From contig OZ023266.1 in assembly GCA_964006375.1 (NCBI GenBank), positions 160,397,292 to 160,461,291 on the forward strand: a stretch of 64,000 nucleotides of DNA. Reading direction: 5' to 3'. The position numbers and the translations under genes are program-made. Every line of letters starts with the position of its first letter. Within the stretch, counting starts at the first letter, position 1. Below, one piece after another: positions 1 through 11,506 of this stretch. The DNA comes from Tillus elongatus. Taxonomy: Eukaryota; Arthropoda; Insecta; Coleoptera; Cleridae. Below the pieces are notes generated by a model, which saw only the letters and a list, made by a program, of their open reading frames with translations, was not told the DNA's origin and ran no database searches.

Positions 1-237
1 ACCCCAGGCTTCTGAGATTTCTCTATATAAGCAGAAAATCGTGGAGAGATTTATCGTGCAAACGGAACTCGGCTTTCTGAAAGGTGATAACAAATATAAA
101 ATATCAGTTCGTGATGAGTCATCAAGTGGAGAGGGTTGAATCAACAGTTGTGCAGGTACGTGTTTTAAATTATTTGCGCATGCTTCCTTTCGAAACATTT
201 TAAATAACCGCCACTAAAAATGGGTGCTGCTGTCGCT
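1..237. other. unassigned flank
   Basis: AT-rich sequence before the TTTA tract. I see no open reading frame, RNA gene or family member that I can name here. Confidence 0.4.
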
Positions 238-597
<360 letters not shown>

Positions 598-650
598 TTA
601 TTTACCCAACAGTTACAACCAATTACAGGATAAAAGCATACAAAAAAAGT

Positions 651-1335
651 CTGCACGCAGCAAGTGCGTTATGGCAGTGAATTTTTATAAAAATGCTTTG
701 AATATCAAATATGTCTTTTTAATGCAAGCAGTCATCAATTTGGTTACCGATATAACCTATATAGTAGAAACCTTGTGCCATATTTTATAAAAATAACTTA
801 TTGTTTGAAAACCTACAAACTTTAGGTAAATAGCAAATTGAGTTGTTGAAATTTGAAGCATGAAAATTTGCCACCAAAACGCACTTACTGCGTCTTGCTT
901 TTTTTTTCTTACAAACATATTTGGATAAAAAATGCAATAAAATAAGGCTGTTCGAAAAAAACTGCAGGGATCACCAACGATTTATGGGCCAGCCGGTGAT
1001 TGCCAAAATAATTTTATAAGATGCAGCTCAAGACACCCTATAATTAACTTATACAATTTTTTCTCTTCTCTTGTATAATAATAATTATATTGAGCTTTAC
1101 CGTAGAAATTCGTCACCCTGTATATATGTAAACATATAAAAACTGTACGTAAGCCCGGATATGGATTCCAGGGGGCCTAGTTTGCGCTTATATGAAGAAA
1201 TTTCTTAAAATTCTAAAGTCGCGGTCTCCTCATTGACGAATTTTTTGTAAAATTAGCTAAAAATTATGGATCGATAAACCATAAACTTAACTAAAACTAC
1301 CGCCAAAGCATCAGAGAGAAAAAGCTACCCTGTTG
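651..1335 (+). repeat. family H element, copy H1
   Basis: Begins with a diverged form of the family 5' end (GCACGCAGCAAGTGCGTT, then GTGAATTTT). An inverted copy of the same block lies at about 865-898. The shared blocks follow: 'atcaccaacgatttatgggcc', 'caagacaccctataatta', and a 3' block with 'ggatatggattccagggggc'. The (AT)n region is short here (TGTATATATG), so H1 shows the family without microsatellite expansion. The tail at 1253-1335 carries the 'ccaaagcatcagaga' block found internally in longer copies, so block order is rearranged. Confidence 0.75.
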
Positions 1336-1484
1336 CATATCAGCCCTTTTTGTAAAATTTCGATCCTTTATATGTGTGGATAAAACATAACAAACACTGT
1401 TTAATCCACCCACTAACATTAATAAAGGAATAATTTGCACTTGTCGACTGAAACAGATAAACATATAAACAATTTCCATACGGT

Positions 1485-3252
1485 AAAAGTCAGTTAAAGA
1501 GTTTCCTAAAGAATGGAAAAAAGCTAAATTAATTTTAATACCGAAATGCAAAATTGAGGAAATGAAGTTCAGGCCCATATGTTTATTGAACTTAATTAGT
1601 AAAGTTTATGGGGGCTTACTAAGAGACAGGCTTGAGAAAGACATAGAAGAAAGAGGAAGCCTCTCAGATCACCAATTCGGATTCCGTAAGGGCAAATCAA
1701 CCATCCAGGCTGTGGAGAGAGTTGTAGATATAGTTAAAGAACAAACAAACGACAAGTGGGCAGCTCTCGTAACTGTTGATGGGATAAAATTATGCTAAAC
1801 CTGGAAGCAAGGGGTATAGAAGATTATCTGTTAGAGACCATTGATAACTACTTAGAAGATAGATTCCTGCAGATAGATGAAAATGTCTGCCAGGAAATTA
1901 CAACGGGTGTGCCACATAGGTCGGTCCTGGGACCCAGCCTGTGGAATATATTATATGCTGGAATGCTAAACGTACTAACACCAGAAGGGGTGACCACGCT
2001 GGCCTATGCAGATGACCTGGCAGTTATCATTACGGCAAAAACAAAGGAAGAGCTGGAATGGTAAGGAAATTAAGCACTACTGCAGATCCACAAGTGGCTG
2101 AACAACAGTGAATTAGAGGTAGCCCCACAGAAAACAGAAGCAGTTATACTTAGAGGATGAAGAGCAAAGACCGAATTTAGGTTTATGTGTGTGGGAGTAG
2201 AGATAGCACCCAAACAAAATCTTGTATATTTGGGTATAACCATAGGGGAAAATCTAAACTTTGGACGACACATAAAAACATCAATACAAAAAGCAGAAGA
2301 AAAGGTGGCAGCATTGATCAGAATAGCGCCAAACATAAAAGGCCCCCGATCCAAAAAGATGGAGATGCTATATAACGTGGTCCAATCAATTCTTTTATAT
2401 AGTTCACCTATCTGGTCCGAACATATGAAAAAAGATACGTATAACAGACAAGCTACAAAAGTCCAACGTAGAATGTTGCTAAGAGTTACTAGCGCATACC
2501 GCACTGTGTCGGCAAGGGCAGTACAGGTGGTCGCAGGAATTGTACCAATCGAGCTTGTCGTAGAAAAGAGATCAAGGCTATATCACAGAAGAGATGGAAC
2601 CACACCGAAAGCAAAAGCAGAGGAGAGGGCCAGCACTCTTCAAAAATGGCAGGAGATGTGGGATAACACAACCCATGTCGCTCAGTGGACCAAGCAGTTA
2701 ATTCCAGATATGAAGAAATGGGTGGAATGCAAGCACAGAAGAACAGATTATTTCCTGACGCAAATGCTCACAGGCCATGGCTCCTTCAGGGAATATCTAA
2801 GCCGGATAGGAAGAGCAGAAACGGACGCTTGCTTGTACTGTGGGATGGCAGAAACGGTAACACGCACCATATTTGACTGCGCAAGATGGGAGAACGAGCG
2901 AGAAATCCTAAGGCAGGGTATGAAGACTGACCTGACCATGTACAACATCCTTGACATCATGATGGAAGATTCTGAAAAATGGGAAAAATTCCACAGCTAC
3001 GTCCGAAATGTCCTAAAAACTAAACAAGTAGAGGAGAGGCAAAGAGCGGATTGAAAAGAGACAAATTGTAAAGACAGCCTACTTACTGATGATTTACGAA
3101 AAGTGGCTCCAGTAGGTATGGTGAAGAAATTAGGTGAGATTTGGTTGGTAGGCAGAGACCTACAGTACTCTGAGTCCCACACTCTCTGTCGCGATGGAAT
3201 CCGAGCGCTGAGGTAAGAACATGAGTTTCCTCACCCGGCAAAAAAAAAGTTA
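1485..3252 (+). mobile_element. R1-like non-LTR retrotransposon, 5'-truncated
   Basis: A LINE copy lacking the endonuclease and the first part of the reverse transcriptase. It keeps the fingers/palm of the RT, the thumb/connection region, a cysteine-rich C-terminus, about 190 bp of 3' UTR and a short poly(A) (AAAAAAAAA at about 3240). Truncation at the 5' end with an intact 3' end and A-tail is the usual outcome of target-primed reverse transcription. The stretch 1336-1484 just upstream holds nothing I recognise. Confidence 0.85.
1493..3054 (+). pseudogene. LINE reverse transcriptase pseudogene (R1-like)
   Basis: RT block 1 reads FRPICLLNLISKVYG and block 2 LSDHQFGFRKGKST, the classic non-LTR RT motifs. 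After a frame change near 1790 come TGVPHRSVLGPSLWN and the catalytic AYADDLAV (the YADD box). In-frame stops follow at about 2062, 2071 and 2158, although the surrounding residues (LLQIHKWLNNSELEVAPQKT) remain recognisable. The rest is open to 3054: the LGITI..LNFGRHI thumb region, KVQRRMLLRVTSAYRTVS, and a C-terminal LTGHGSFREYL...CLYCG...FDC zinc-knuckle-like segment typical of R1/TRAS/Waldo-type elements. It is dead from frameshift and stop mutations. Clade call is by motif resemblance only. Confidence 0.85.
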
Positions 3253-3339
3253 AAGCGTGTAACAGACCTGCGCAATAATATCAAATGTTTGGTTGCCGGG
3301 CAACGACATACTAGATCTCATATAAGCTAGGTTTGCCAT

Positions 3340-3622
3340 TGTCAATGAAACGCGGTGATATTAAAAATAAATGTTTCAAATTTGAATATCTCAATTTTCT
3401 GTAAACCTAGAAATCTGAATTTTGGCACATTGGTCTTTCCCAAAGCAGTATGTACGCCAAATTTCATTGTAATTTTCGGAGAAAAAATTTTTTTCAAAAT
3501 TTTCCCGGAAAACCTTGTCCGATTTTCCTGGCTAACCAACTTATCCAAGCTATTAATAAAAGAAAGGCCGAGTTTCATCTAAATCGGTTAATTATTTTTT
3601 GAGTTATCGGTTGGATACACAT

Positions 3623-3691
<69 letters not shown>

Positions 3692-3692
3692 T

Positions 3693-3789
<97 letters not shown>

Positions 3790-3919
3790 TATAAAAATCG
3801 AAACTGACCCCGGATATGGGTTCTAGGGGCCCAAATTTGCGCTCATTTGAAAAAAATTTTGCAAAGTCTCACCATCGATACCTTTCTATTAGTGAATTTT
3901 TTTAAATGAAAATTCACCA
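3340..3919 (+). repeat. family H element, 3' two-thirds, copy H2
   Basis: Contains the family blocks in order: 'ccggaaaacc', 'ttgagttatcggt', a long (AT)n tract at 3630-3784, 'gaccccggatatgggttcta', and the terminal hairpin AGTGAATTTTTTTAAATGAAAATTCAC ending about 3917 (shown here only by its ends, AGTGAATTTT and AAAATTCAC). The 5' inverted-repeat block is missing. Complementary open frames through it are not genes. Confidence 0.85.
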
Positions 3920-4419
3920 AAAGAATAAATCAATATAAATTACTGCAAAACAATAGTACAGAATAATTAATAGGTATATTATATAATTAATCATTAACTA
4001 ACAAAAACTTTAAAAAAATTACACTGGGTATAATAATAATACTAGCAAAACCAAACCTAACAAATAATATAAATTGCTACAACCTAAATTTAATACAAAA
4101 ATATATACATGATAAAATGATATGTGCTACACAGTTTCAGTTTAAAAAAAAAATCTATGAAAATAAGCGGCAATGAAAGGGCAAATGTTCCTCAAATAAT
4201 CGCAATTTACGTCGCAGGTATGACACATTTTATTAATGGTATTAGTAATAAAGTATATGGGTGACTACCAGAATATTTGTATGTGCATGTCAGTGATAAG
4301 TTAATAGCTCCATGCTTTGGCTAGATATCCGTGAAATTTTAAAACAGACTAGAGACAATAAATAAGATCAGTCAACCTCATTAGACAAGATACGAAAAAA
4401 ATTCTATACATTAATTATA
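3920..4419. other. no recognisable gene
   Basis: AT-rich single-copy-looking sequence with no open frame of note. I see no family member or RNA gene in it. Confidence 0.4.
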
Positions 4420-4745
4420 GGGTGTCTTGAGTTACATCTTAAAAAAATATTACTACAATCACAGGCTGACCCATAAATTGTTGGGGATACAAATTTTCTT
4501 TTTTTTATACGAACAAGCCTTATGTTATTGCATTTGTGCATTTTTCATCGAAATATAATGCATGTTTGTAAGAAAAGAAATTCGGAACGCAGCAAGTACG
4601 TTATGGTAGCGAATTTTCATTAAATGCCTCCAATTTGAATAGCTTAATTTGCTATTAATCTATAAGGTTCGTTGGCCAAGAAACCAGTTTTTTCAGGAAG
4701 ATTTTAAGTTTACTTTCGGAAATGTTAGTACATTTTCATACAATA
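4420..4745 (-). repeat. family H fragment, copy H3
   Basis: Minus-strand 5' part of family H. It contains the 'tagggtgtcttgag' block, the 'gccttatgttattgca' spacer, and the inverted-repeat block AACGCAGCAAGTACGTTATG followed by GGTAGCGAATTTTCAT. It breaks off at about 4745 against family J. Confidence 0.75.
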
Positions 4746-4764
4746 AAGTTGTTTTGATGAAACG

Positions 4765-5440
4765 TGTTACCTCCTCCTCCTTCAAATAAAAATTATTTGC
4801 CACGTGGTATATTGTGATTGACCTCAAGTGGATATAGATCTCCTCAATAGTGAGGTCACGATTGCCTATAAAACCCTACCCAAAAATATCTATCTATCAG
4901 ATTATCATTATTATTAAGATTAACAATAGTTTTAGGAGGTTGACAGATCTTGATATAGTTTGATACTTACGCTCTTTTCTGTTTTGCACTGCCTGGAGTC
5001 CTATATTTGTGGGCGCCCCAGACTAGTGCCAGGTTATATAAAAATTAATATATCTAGATAACCGATAGTTAGAATTAATTATTTGCGTTGACGCCAAAAG
5101 AAAGGAGATATTAGGGAGGAATTTCTCTTCAATCAAACAGATATGTAAATATTAACAATAATGTTAAATTTATTCATATAAATTAATTTGGAATGGCAAG
5201 CAAAATTGAATTAACATGATTGGTAAATTTTAAATAGACATTGTTCCATACACAAATAAAAAATAATATTACATACTAGAGGTAAATAAAAAATCAAACG
5301 CTATATTTTACAGCTTAGAAGCAAACAAAAGATAATATGCAAATGATTTGACGTTTATCAATGAATTCTGTTGATTTTTCAATGAAATTTTGAAATGGGA
5401 TCCCCGAATATTTAACTGGCCAGTCCCTTGAGTGAAACTA
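4765..5440 (+). repeat. dispersed repeat family J, copy J1
   Basis: Matches two other places: 20860-21410 (same strand) and 62585-63300 (opposite strand). Shared landmarks in order are 'ttacctcctcc', 'attgacctca', 'caatagtgaggtcac', 'agactagtgccagg', 'aggaatttctcttcaatca' and 'ctggccag'. There is no coding capacity. J3 abuts a transposase C-terminus, so J may be an element end, but this is inference. Confidence 0.7.
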
Positions 5441-6756
5441 CATTTAAGAAATACATTCATGTAAAATTCGTATCTTAATTATTGTAAATGTAAATATTAA
5501 GAAATCTACAGGTTAAAATATTCCACAAGCAAAGTCTGTTAGTTACAATTGAGTATCATGTATTTAAAATCACAATATTGAAAAAATTCTAAAGAATAGA
5601 CAAGAAATTTACGGTTCCCTAACAAACAGCTCTCTGACATGAAAAAACATAAATATGATTAAGTTGCCTTAAAAGTTCATGTTAGAAATGTTCAAACGCT
5701 AAATTGCTGCTTTAAAAAGTTCTGATTGCTCACACTAGTAAAGTTTTTATGGACTCACCAAGCTTCGTCAACTGGAAATACCTGCTAAGCCTTTGAAGAT
5801 GCTTCCCAAGAGAAGATCAAATATCAGTACCCAGGATAGACTTACCCATTACAATACGAGAGGGAAAGGCTGGAGATAATGCGTGGTACTATCCATTAAT
5901 CTTTATAGGGCAGGTGCTTCTGCCTGCTTGACTGAAGGAGATAACTTGGCCCCTAGCTTTAATTCGACGGAACTTTTCCATAGCAATTACGACAGAATTT
6001 GGCTCGGATGAAATTTATAACGCCAATTGTTTCAGAGCTCGGCATTAAACGGAAACTGTTTATGATTAATGTTGGGGATTTACCGGGTCACGAACAAAGG
6101 ATCACTGTTAGCTCGCGTTTTTCTGTTAAACACTTTGTTAATTTAAATTCAAAATCCAATCAAAAGACATAAAAGCATCACTGACAACTGTTGTCAGATA
6201 TTATTAACAACGAAAAAGGATTTTATGACCTATTTTTAAGATAATTATAAATCACGGTAGCTAGCGCGGTCTTTACTCGAGAAGCATTCAGTCGAGACTC
6301 CTCTAGAGGTAGCGTTTTGGCCGCTGAGATATAACCCTTTCTACCTGACGTCTCACCTCCCCGCGTTTACAATTCAAGGTTTTCTCGGGAATATTTGTTG
6401 AACGGCTCAAACGGTCGTTTTCAGGTGACATCATCGATACGGAAAAATACAGATAAAGTCGCAACGATATTAGTTGTGTATTTCACAGCTCTTGCATAAA
6501 ACAACGTAAGATCTTTTCACTAGTGGAATTTTCCTTGCCCCCGGATTGCTATGAATTCTGACTTGTTCAAGGATTTCTCTTGACAAAGATAATATCGCGC
6601 CTTCAGATACTTGAATTTTAACGTAACCATTTGAGAGGCCGTAAAGGGTGTATGGTGCCGAAAGGTTTAGCGAGTTTTCATGGAGTAATGATGCAACCAA
6701 AACTTAAAATATTCAATGCAGATAGGGTTTATTTCCATTATTTACGATAACTGGGG

Positions 6757-6915
6757 TTTCTAAATGTATTTTATTAAAAACAAAGTAACTATGCTGGATA
6801 ACACAATCGTTACAAACGTGGCACATTGTATCTACTGTATAGGTCATACTGGTAACCAAATTTGCCTGCTTTTTTTAAAAAAAACTCGTATTTGATATTA
6901 AAAACATTTTTAACA
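6757..6915 (-). repeat. family H fragment, copy H4
   Basis: Corresponds to the interior of the family H 5' inverted-repeat block ('gtggcacattgt', 'ataggtcatactggtaacc', 'gatattaaaaacatttt'). The conserved GGACGCAGC ends are absent. An old, diverged fragment. Confidence 0.65.
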
Positions 6916-7711
6916 ATTTCTTGCAGTGATTATAAATTTTTGTAATTTTTCTATTACTCTATTTAACCCATATACACCTAAAATATATTTTACTAGTACT
7001 ACTAATAAAAAAAGTATGCAACAAGGGGTTGGGCATATTTTGAATTCTGCAAACAAATACTTTATTAACTGCATTTTTAGAAAATTCCGGTAACACAAAT
7101 TCCCTAAAAGAAATGAAACTGGAAATATTTTACAAACACATTTTACATTTCATTCTTATTTAATTTTAATCTGATATAATTTTAATCTATAAAACGTGTT
7201 CATCTCATCAGTTCTCCGGAATATTTTGCCAACGCGTGGAAAATGCTTTTAGGTTTTGCTAAAAACAAAAAAAAACGTCATCGATGGCATTCTTTGTGTA
7301 AAAAGTTAACGAGGAATTTATTCCACAGAATATTCCTACGGTGCATGCAATCAATATCCATTGTTATTTTATCCAACGTTATTAAAGGAAGCAATGCTGA
7401 CAACTGGGAAATGTAATGCGATATTCTAGTATCGCGTTTCACGAATGAATTAACTTTTTTATGGGAACAATGTCTCTCAACTCACAGGAAATTGAAATAT
7501 CTTTCAACATCATGAAATTTAGAAAGTTTATGTTTAAAATCAAAATCGTGTAGAGAGTATTGCTTGTACATAGTTTTATAAAGGTGAGGTAAAATACAAG
7601 TGTTATGCGATGCAGATCAGCCTTCACAAGTGGTCTTTCTACAATATAGTTATTTTCGAATATTGCAATCATTTAACAAGTCAATGTCATTTACAATGTT
7701 TAACCAAATAG

Positions 7712-7731
7712 TTTGTGTGTGTGTGTGTGCG
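7712..7731. repeat. (TG)n microsatellite
   Basis: Short TG dinucleotide run with a final GCGTG interruption. Confidence 0.9.
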
Positions 7732-8104
7732 TGTAAAGAGTGGTCTGCCCTCGAGCTTACAGGCTCATTGGCCACAGACTTTTTTAGTTACTTTGAATTT
7801 CCAATTTAAGTGGGAAGATTACACTTTCATGCAGAATTGCCATATCATACATATTTCAGTCATCTATACATATACTTACAGTTCTAGTATTTACTTATGT
7901 TTAACCTATTTTACACCTTTTTTCTCTTTTTTTAATTATTAATTTATTTATTTTTATTATTTTTTTAGTTTTTTTTTTCCTCCTTTTTTCTTTTATTTTT
8001 ATTTTTTTTTAAATCTTTTTTAATTTGATCTATTTATATGTATATATTCCTTTTTTTTCTGGTTATATGTATCTTTTTTTTTCCACAATTATACAATTTC
8101 ACAC

Positions 8105-8285
8105 TTTACGTACAAACTATATACAATTCTACAATATATACAATTCAACTGTTTTTACCATATTATTCACAAATGTAAAAGTTCCCAATTTATGTACAAA
8201 CTATATACAATTCTAAAATATATACAATTAAACTGTTTTTACCATATTCTTCACAAATATACAAGTTCCTAATTTATGTACAATG
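8105..8285. repeat. 85-bp tandem repeat, about two units
   Basis: The phrase 'acgtacaaactatatacaa' recurs at an offset of about 85 bp with the same following order: 'ttctacaatatatacaatt', 'caactgtttttaccatatt', 'cacaaat'. A third partial unit starts at about 8276. The array lies just upstream of the hammerhead-like motif at 8343. Confidence 0.85.
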
Positions 8286-8342
8286 TTTGTGTGTAATAAG
8301 TATATATTGAAGAATCCAATTCATCACAATACAGTTTTCAAA

Positions 8343-8383
8343 CCTAACGATCGTTTCGCTAAAAGAGTTAGCGTCATCAGAGC
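8343..8383 (-). ncRNA. hammerhead-like motif, second type
   Basis: On the minus strand: CTGATGA, then a helix GCTAA/TTAGC, then GAAAC, then a short ACG-AT-CGT hairpin, then TAGG. Two other copies, at 46263-46303 (+) and 60468-60508 (-), have exactly the same 41-nt length and layout. Against the hammerhead consensus there is one extra C between CTGATGA and stem II in all three. Here stem I is also weak (GCT against AGG). Such motifs are known from Penelope-like retroelements. Catalysis is doubtful. Confidence 0.4.
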
Positions 8384-9126
8384 AATGAATAAACTAAGCG
8401 AATAAAAACAAGAACTACTATTTATGTTAGTTACCAAGCAGTTGCTAACAGCGCCCTCTACAAAGGTATACAGACAGACCGCCACTGTGGAGTCTTAAAT
8501 CCTTGTAATTATAATTGCATACCTGCTTTTGTAAAACTGTGTGTCGTTATCAAATATTCCTTCTAAAAAGGACATATTGATTAATTAATTATTAAGATAA
8601 CAGTTCGAACAATGGACTACATAGAACCTGACCTACTCTGATCATCGAAACATTTTTGTTCAAATTTCTAACGATAGATATACTTTCGTAAGCATCTGAA
8701 TGACGCGACTGCTTGATCTTTTTGATTAACTTGAGATTTTCTTTATCTAGATGATTATTATTATCCCAAATGTGCTAAAAAATACATGACTTATCAAAAC
8801 TTCTTACAAAAACTCACTAGAGGCCTTTTTTGTAGCCGATAGACTACTTATTGCAAAAAAGGTGCAATTTTTAATTTTTTATCTAAATATGATATCGCAA
8901 CCCCTATTACTACGCCACTGAACGTTTTATTTTTGAAAACACTATTAAATTAATTCTTCTAGTGCCCTTTATTACACCTGCAGATTTCAAGTTCTTATTT
9001 GGAACCATTTCAGAATTATCATAAAATTTCTAATATTCCTTGAGAATGTTCCACGGCCATATCTCTGTGAATAAGCCGAACTAATCAAAAGTGCTTTAAG
9101 AAAAGCTTCATATTTTCATGTGTTTA
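8384..9126. other. no recognisable gene
   Basis: Anonymous sequence after the hammerhead-like motif, possibly the body of the same retroelement relic. No open frame or known motif could be supported. Confidence 0.35.
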
Positions 9127-9127
9127 A

Positions 9128-9202
<75 letters not shown>
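9127..9202. repeat. (AT)n microsatellite
   Basis: Pure AT array directly abutting the outer end of the mariner-type element at 9203. This fits insertion at a TA within an AT tract. Confidence 0.95.
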
Positions 9203-9205
<3 letters not shown>

Positions 9206-11506
9206 TGTGTCCAAACTGTCTCCGTTATTGTTAGAGATACGGAGACGGCTCTAAATTAGCAGTGTTTTGAAGAATTTCATGCTCGTTCCAAATATGGCTC
9301 GCATTTTGCCCTCCCTCTTTTCGTTTTAAAGTTATTTTGAAACAACCACAATTTGTGGATTTTTTTTTCTTCAATATCTAAGTAGGCGTTGATCTGACAA
9401 GTGTAAGACTTGCACATTACCAGGACACTTTTTACAGAGTAATCTTTTTGTGCCATTCTCAACTTTGGATTGTCATCTGTTTTTGAGCTACATGTATCAA
9501 CGTTATGGCAGCCATATTGAATTTTTTGCTCGTATGATAGCCTGTGAAAAGAGCTTTGCAATGATCTACAACATGCTTGAGAAATCTTGTAATTGCACTG
9601 ACAATTTTGAGAAAAACCGTTTTGAGGACAATAAGCTATGAAATTCAATACCAGAAAACAAATGAAAAAAAAGTGTTCAAAAAGCAGTAGGCCATGGAAT
9701 CTAACAATAGACTTCTACTTTTAACATAATTTTCCGTAATGATTCACGATAAAATAATATTGTGATTTAATTTACAATACTTAATTAGGTAATAGTGCTA
9801 GGTAATATTATGCGAAACAGTCTAATAGCGAAACCCGGCAATAACAAATAGAAACTTAAACTCAACAAAACAACACAATTAGAAACGGAACTCAACAAAT
9901 AATAAAATAGAAAGTTAAAAATACACTAAATAGAAAATTGTTCAATATGGCCACCGTTTTGTTCAATGCACTTTATACACCTTTTTAAAACATGCCTGCA
10001 AATCCTGGTGTGGGTGTTTTGGTTAATATGATTTATAGCTTTCGTGATTATGTTTCGTAATTAATTGATATTTTGTGGTGGATCGAATTTATACACATCA
10101 TTCTTCAGAGTACCCCAAAAATAAAAATCCATGGGTGTTATATCAGGACTTCGAGCACAACAATGAACCGGCCCATTGTTACAAATGACACGATAACTGA
10201 AATTTTGATGCAAAAATTCTTTGACGATCTTAGCATTGTAAGCTGGACAACCGTCTAAATTATTATGATATCTTCTAATTGTTGGCAAGATATCATTTCT
10301 CAACAGATTATGATACCAGTTAAATTATTTTCAAAAAAGAACGGACCAACAAAGAAGTTACCTGAATTTTTTTTAAATTAACTGTCTAATCTGCAAACAA
10401 AAATTACAGTTTTTTACTTAATAAGCCGCACCAAACATTAATACCAATCTTCTCTTGCAATCGTCTTTCTTCCTTTAGATTTTTATTTGCCCAATAATAC
10501 CTATTATGGCAATTATACACACCACAATTTATAAATCTGGATTCATCAGATCATATTATTTTCAAATGAAAATTTTCATCTTGCTGACATTGTCCTTAAT
10601 ACCATCTGCAGAATTGAAGTCGCTTAGGGTAATCGTCAGTTAAGCCTTCTGCGATTGTAGATTTGTATGGATGGTAATGACTTTTTTTTGTTTTAATGCG
10701 CGATGTACCGTACTTTTTGGAAGGTCATTTTGTTCACCATAAAACCGAACAGATTGCGGAGGGTTTTCGTTTAAAACCTGTAAGACGGCATTATTTTTTC
10801 TTCGTTTCTAGGCATTAGCTTCTTTGCGTGGAAGCTACCGTCGTTCAATAGATTGGTGACTATCCTGCGAAATATGTTGGTGTTTGGTTGTCGTCTTTCT
10901 GGGTAGTTGTTTAGATATGAATTTGCAGCTGCCTCAGTATTTCGGGTAGAACGAATATAACATTCCAACATGTCAAAATATTCTTTATTACTGAACATAT
11001 TTTTAAATAATATTTAAAATAAACAGGAAACAAACTATTTAGTACAAAATATTAAGCTACGTGTTAAATGCACCTCAAACTGTTCAGATAATTAAGAATG
11101 ACAGTATTCTTAATTGTCGCGATAGTGTTATATCCATAGCAACCTTTCTTCTGTTGTTTTTCAGTTGACTTACGTTTAAAAATCAAACAATTTTCAAAGG
11201 CCTCTTCGTAAATCATTAATCTGATTTTTATTGAGTTCTGTTAGTAAATTTAGTTATTTACTAGGTTTACCTATTTAATTTAATTATAACAATTTTTTAA
11301 GATAATGTTGTAATGTAAAATATGTAATAATGGGCCGATCCATTGGTGTGCTCAAAGTTCCTATTTTTTTTATCGTGAATCATTACGAAAAATTGTGTTA
11401 AAAGTAGAAGCCTATTGTTAGACTCCATGGCTTACTGCTTTTTGAATACTTTTTTTTGTCATTTATTTTTGGTATTGGATTTCATAGCCTACTATCCTCA
11501 AAACGG
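9203..11506 (-). mobile_element. mariner-type element with long TIRs, right end lost
   Basis: The left arm 9203-9760 is an inverted match of the right arm 11372-11506. Shared landmarks are 'cgtaatgattcacgataaa', 'ttctacttttaacat', 'agcagtaggccatgga' and 'cctcaaaacggtt'. The transposase pseudogene lies between them on the minus strand. The right arm stops abruptly at 11506, where the coding sequence of an R4-like LINE begins, so about 400 bp of the right TIR is missing. The remaining arms imply TIRs of at least 550 bp. The open frames at 9277-9648 lie inside the TIR and are not genes. Confidence 0.75.
9937..10998 (-). pseudogene. mariner-type transposase pseudogene (DUF4817-like N-terminus)
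   Basis: Reads from 10998 on the minus strand: MFSNKEYFDMLECYIRS...YPERRQPN..IFRRIVTNL is the DNA-binding N-terminus seen in arthropod DUF4817 transposases. After a frame break comes the catalytic SDESRFINCG with VWCG downstream. Then comes LDGCPAYNAKIVKEFL and ARSPDITPMDFYFWG, which supply the second and third Asp with 41 residues between them (a DD41D spacing). The C-terminus CIKCIEQNGGHIEQFSI ends at about 9937. Several stops and frame changes mark it as inactive. It lies between inverted repeats, as expected for an autonomous element that has decayed. Confidence 0.85.

Larger units (their letters stand above)
5441..8104. other. no recognisable gene; anonymous AT-rich DNA
   Basis: About 2.6 kb with no convincing coding sequence. 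The short open frames at 6470-6700, 7439-7672 and 7600-7942 lack recognisable motifs. The segment 5950-6460 is slightly more GC-rich, but I could not find exon structure in it. The end (7890-8080) is strongly T-rich. Confidence 0.4.

Noticed and set aside
8343..8383. Calling this and its two relatives canonical hammerhead ribozymes
   Set aside because: All have an extra C between the core and stem II, and two have damaged stem I or III. Only hammerhead-like motif is justified.
9277..9648. 123-codon minus-strand frame
   Set aside because: It lies entirely in a mariner-type TIR and is not matched as an open frame in the opposite arm.
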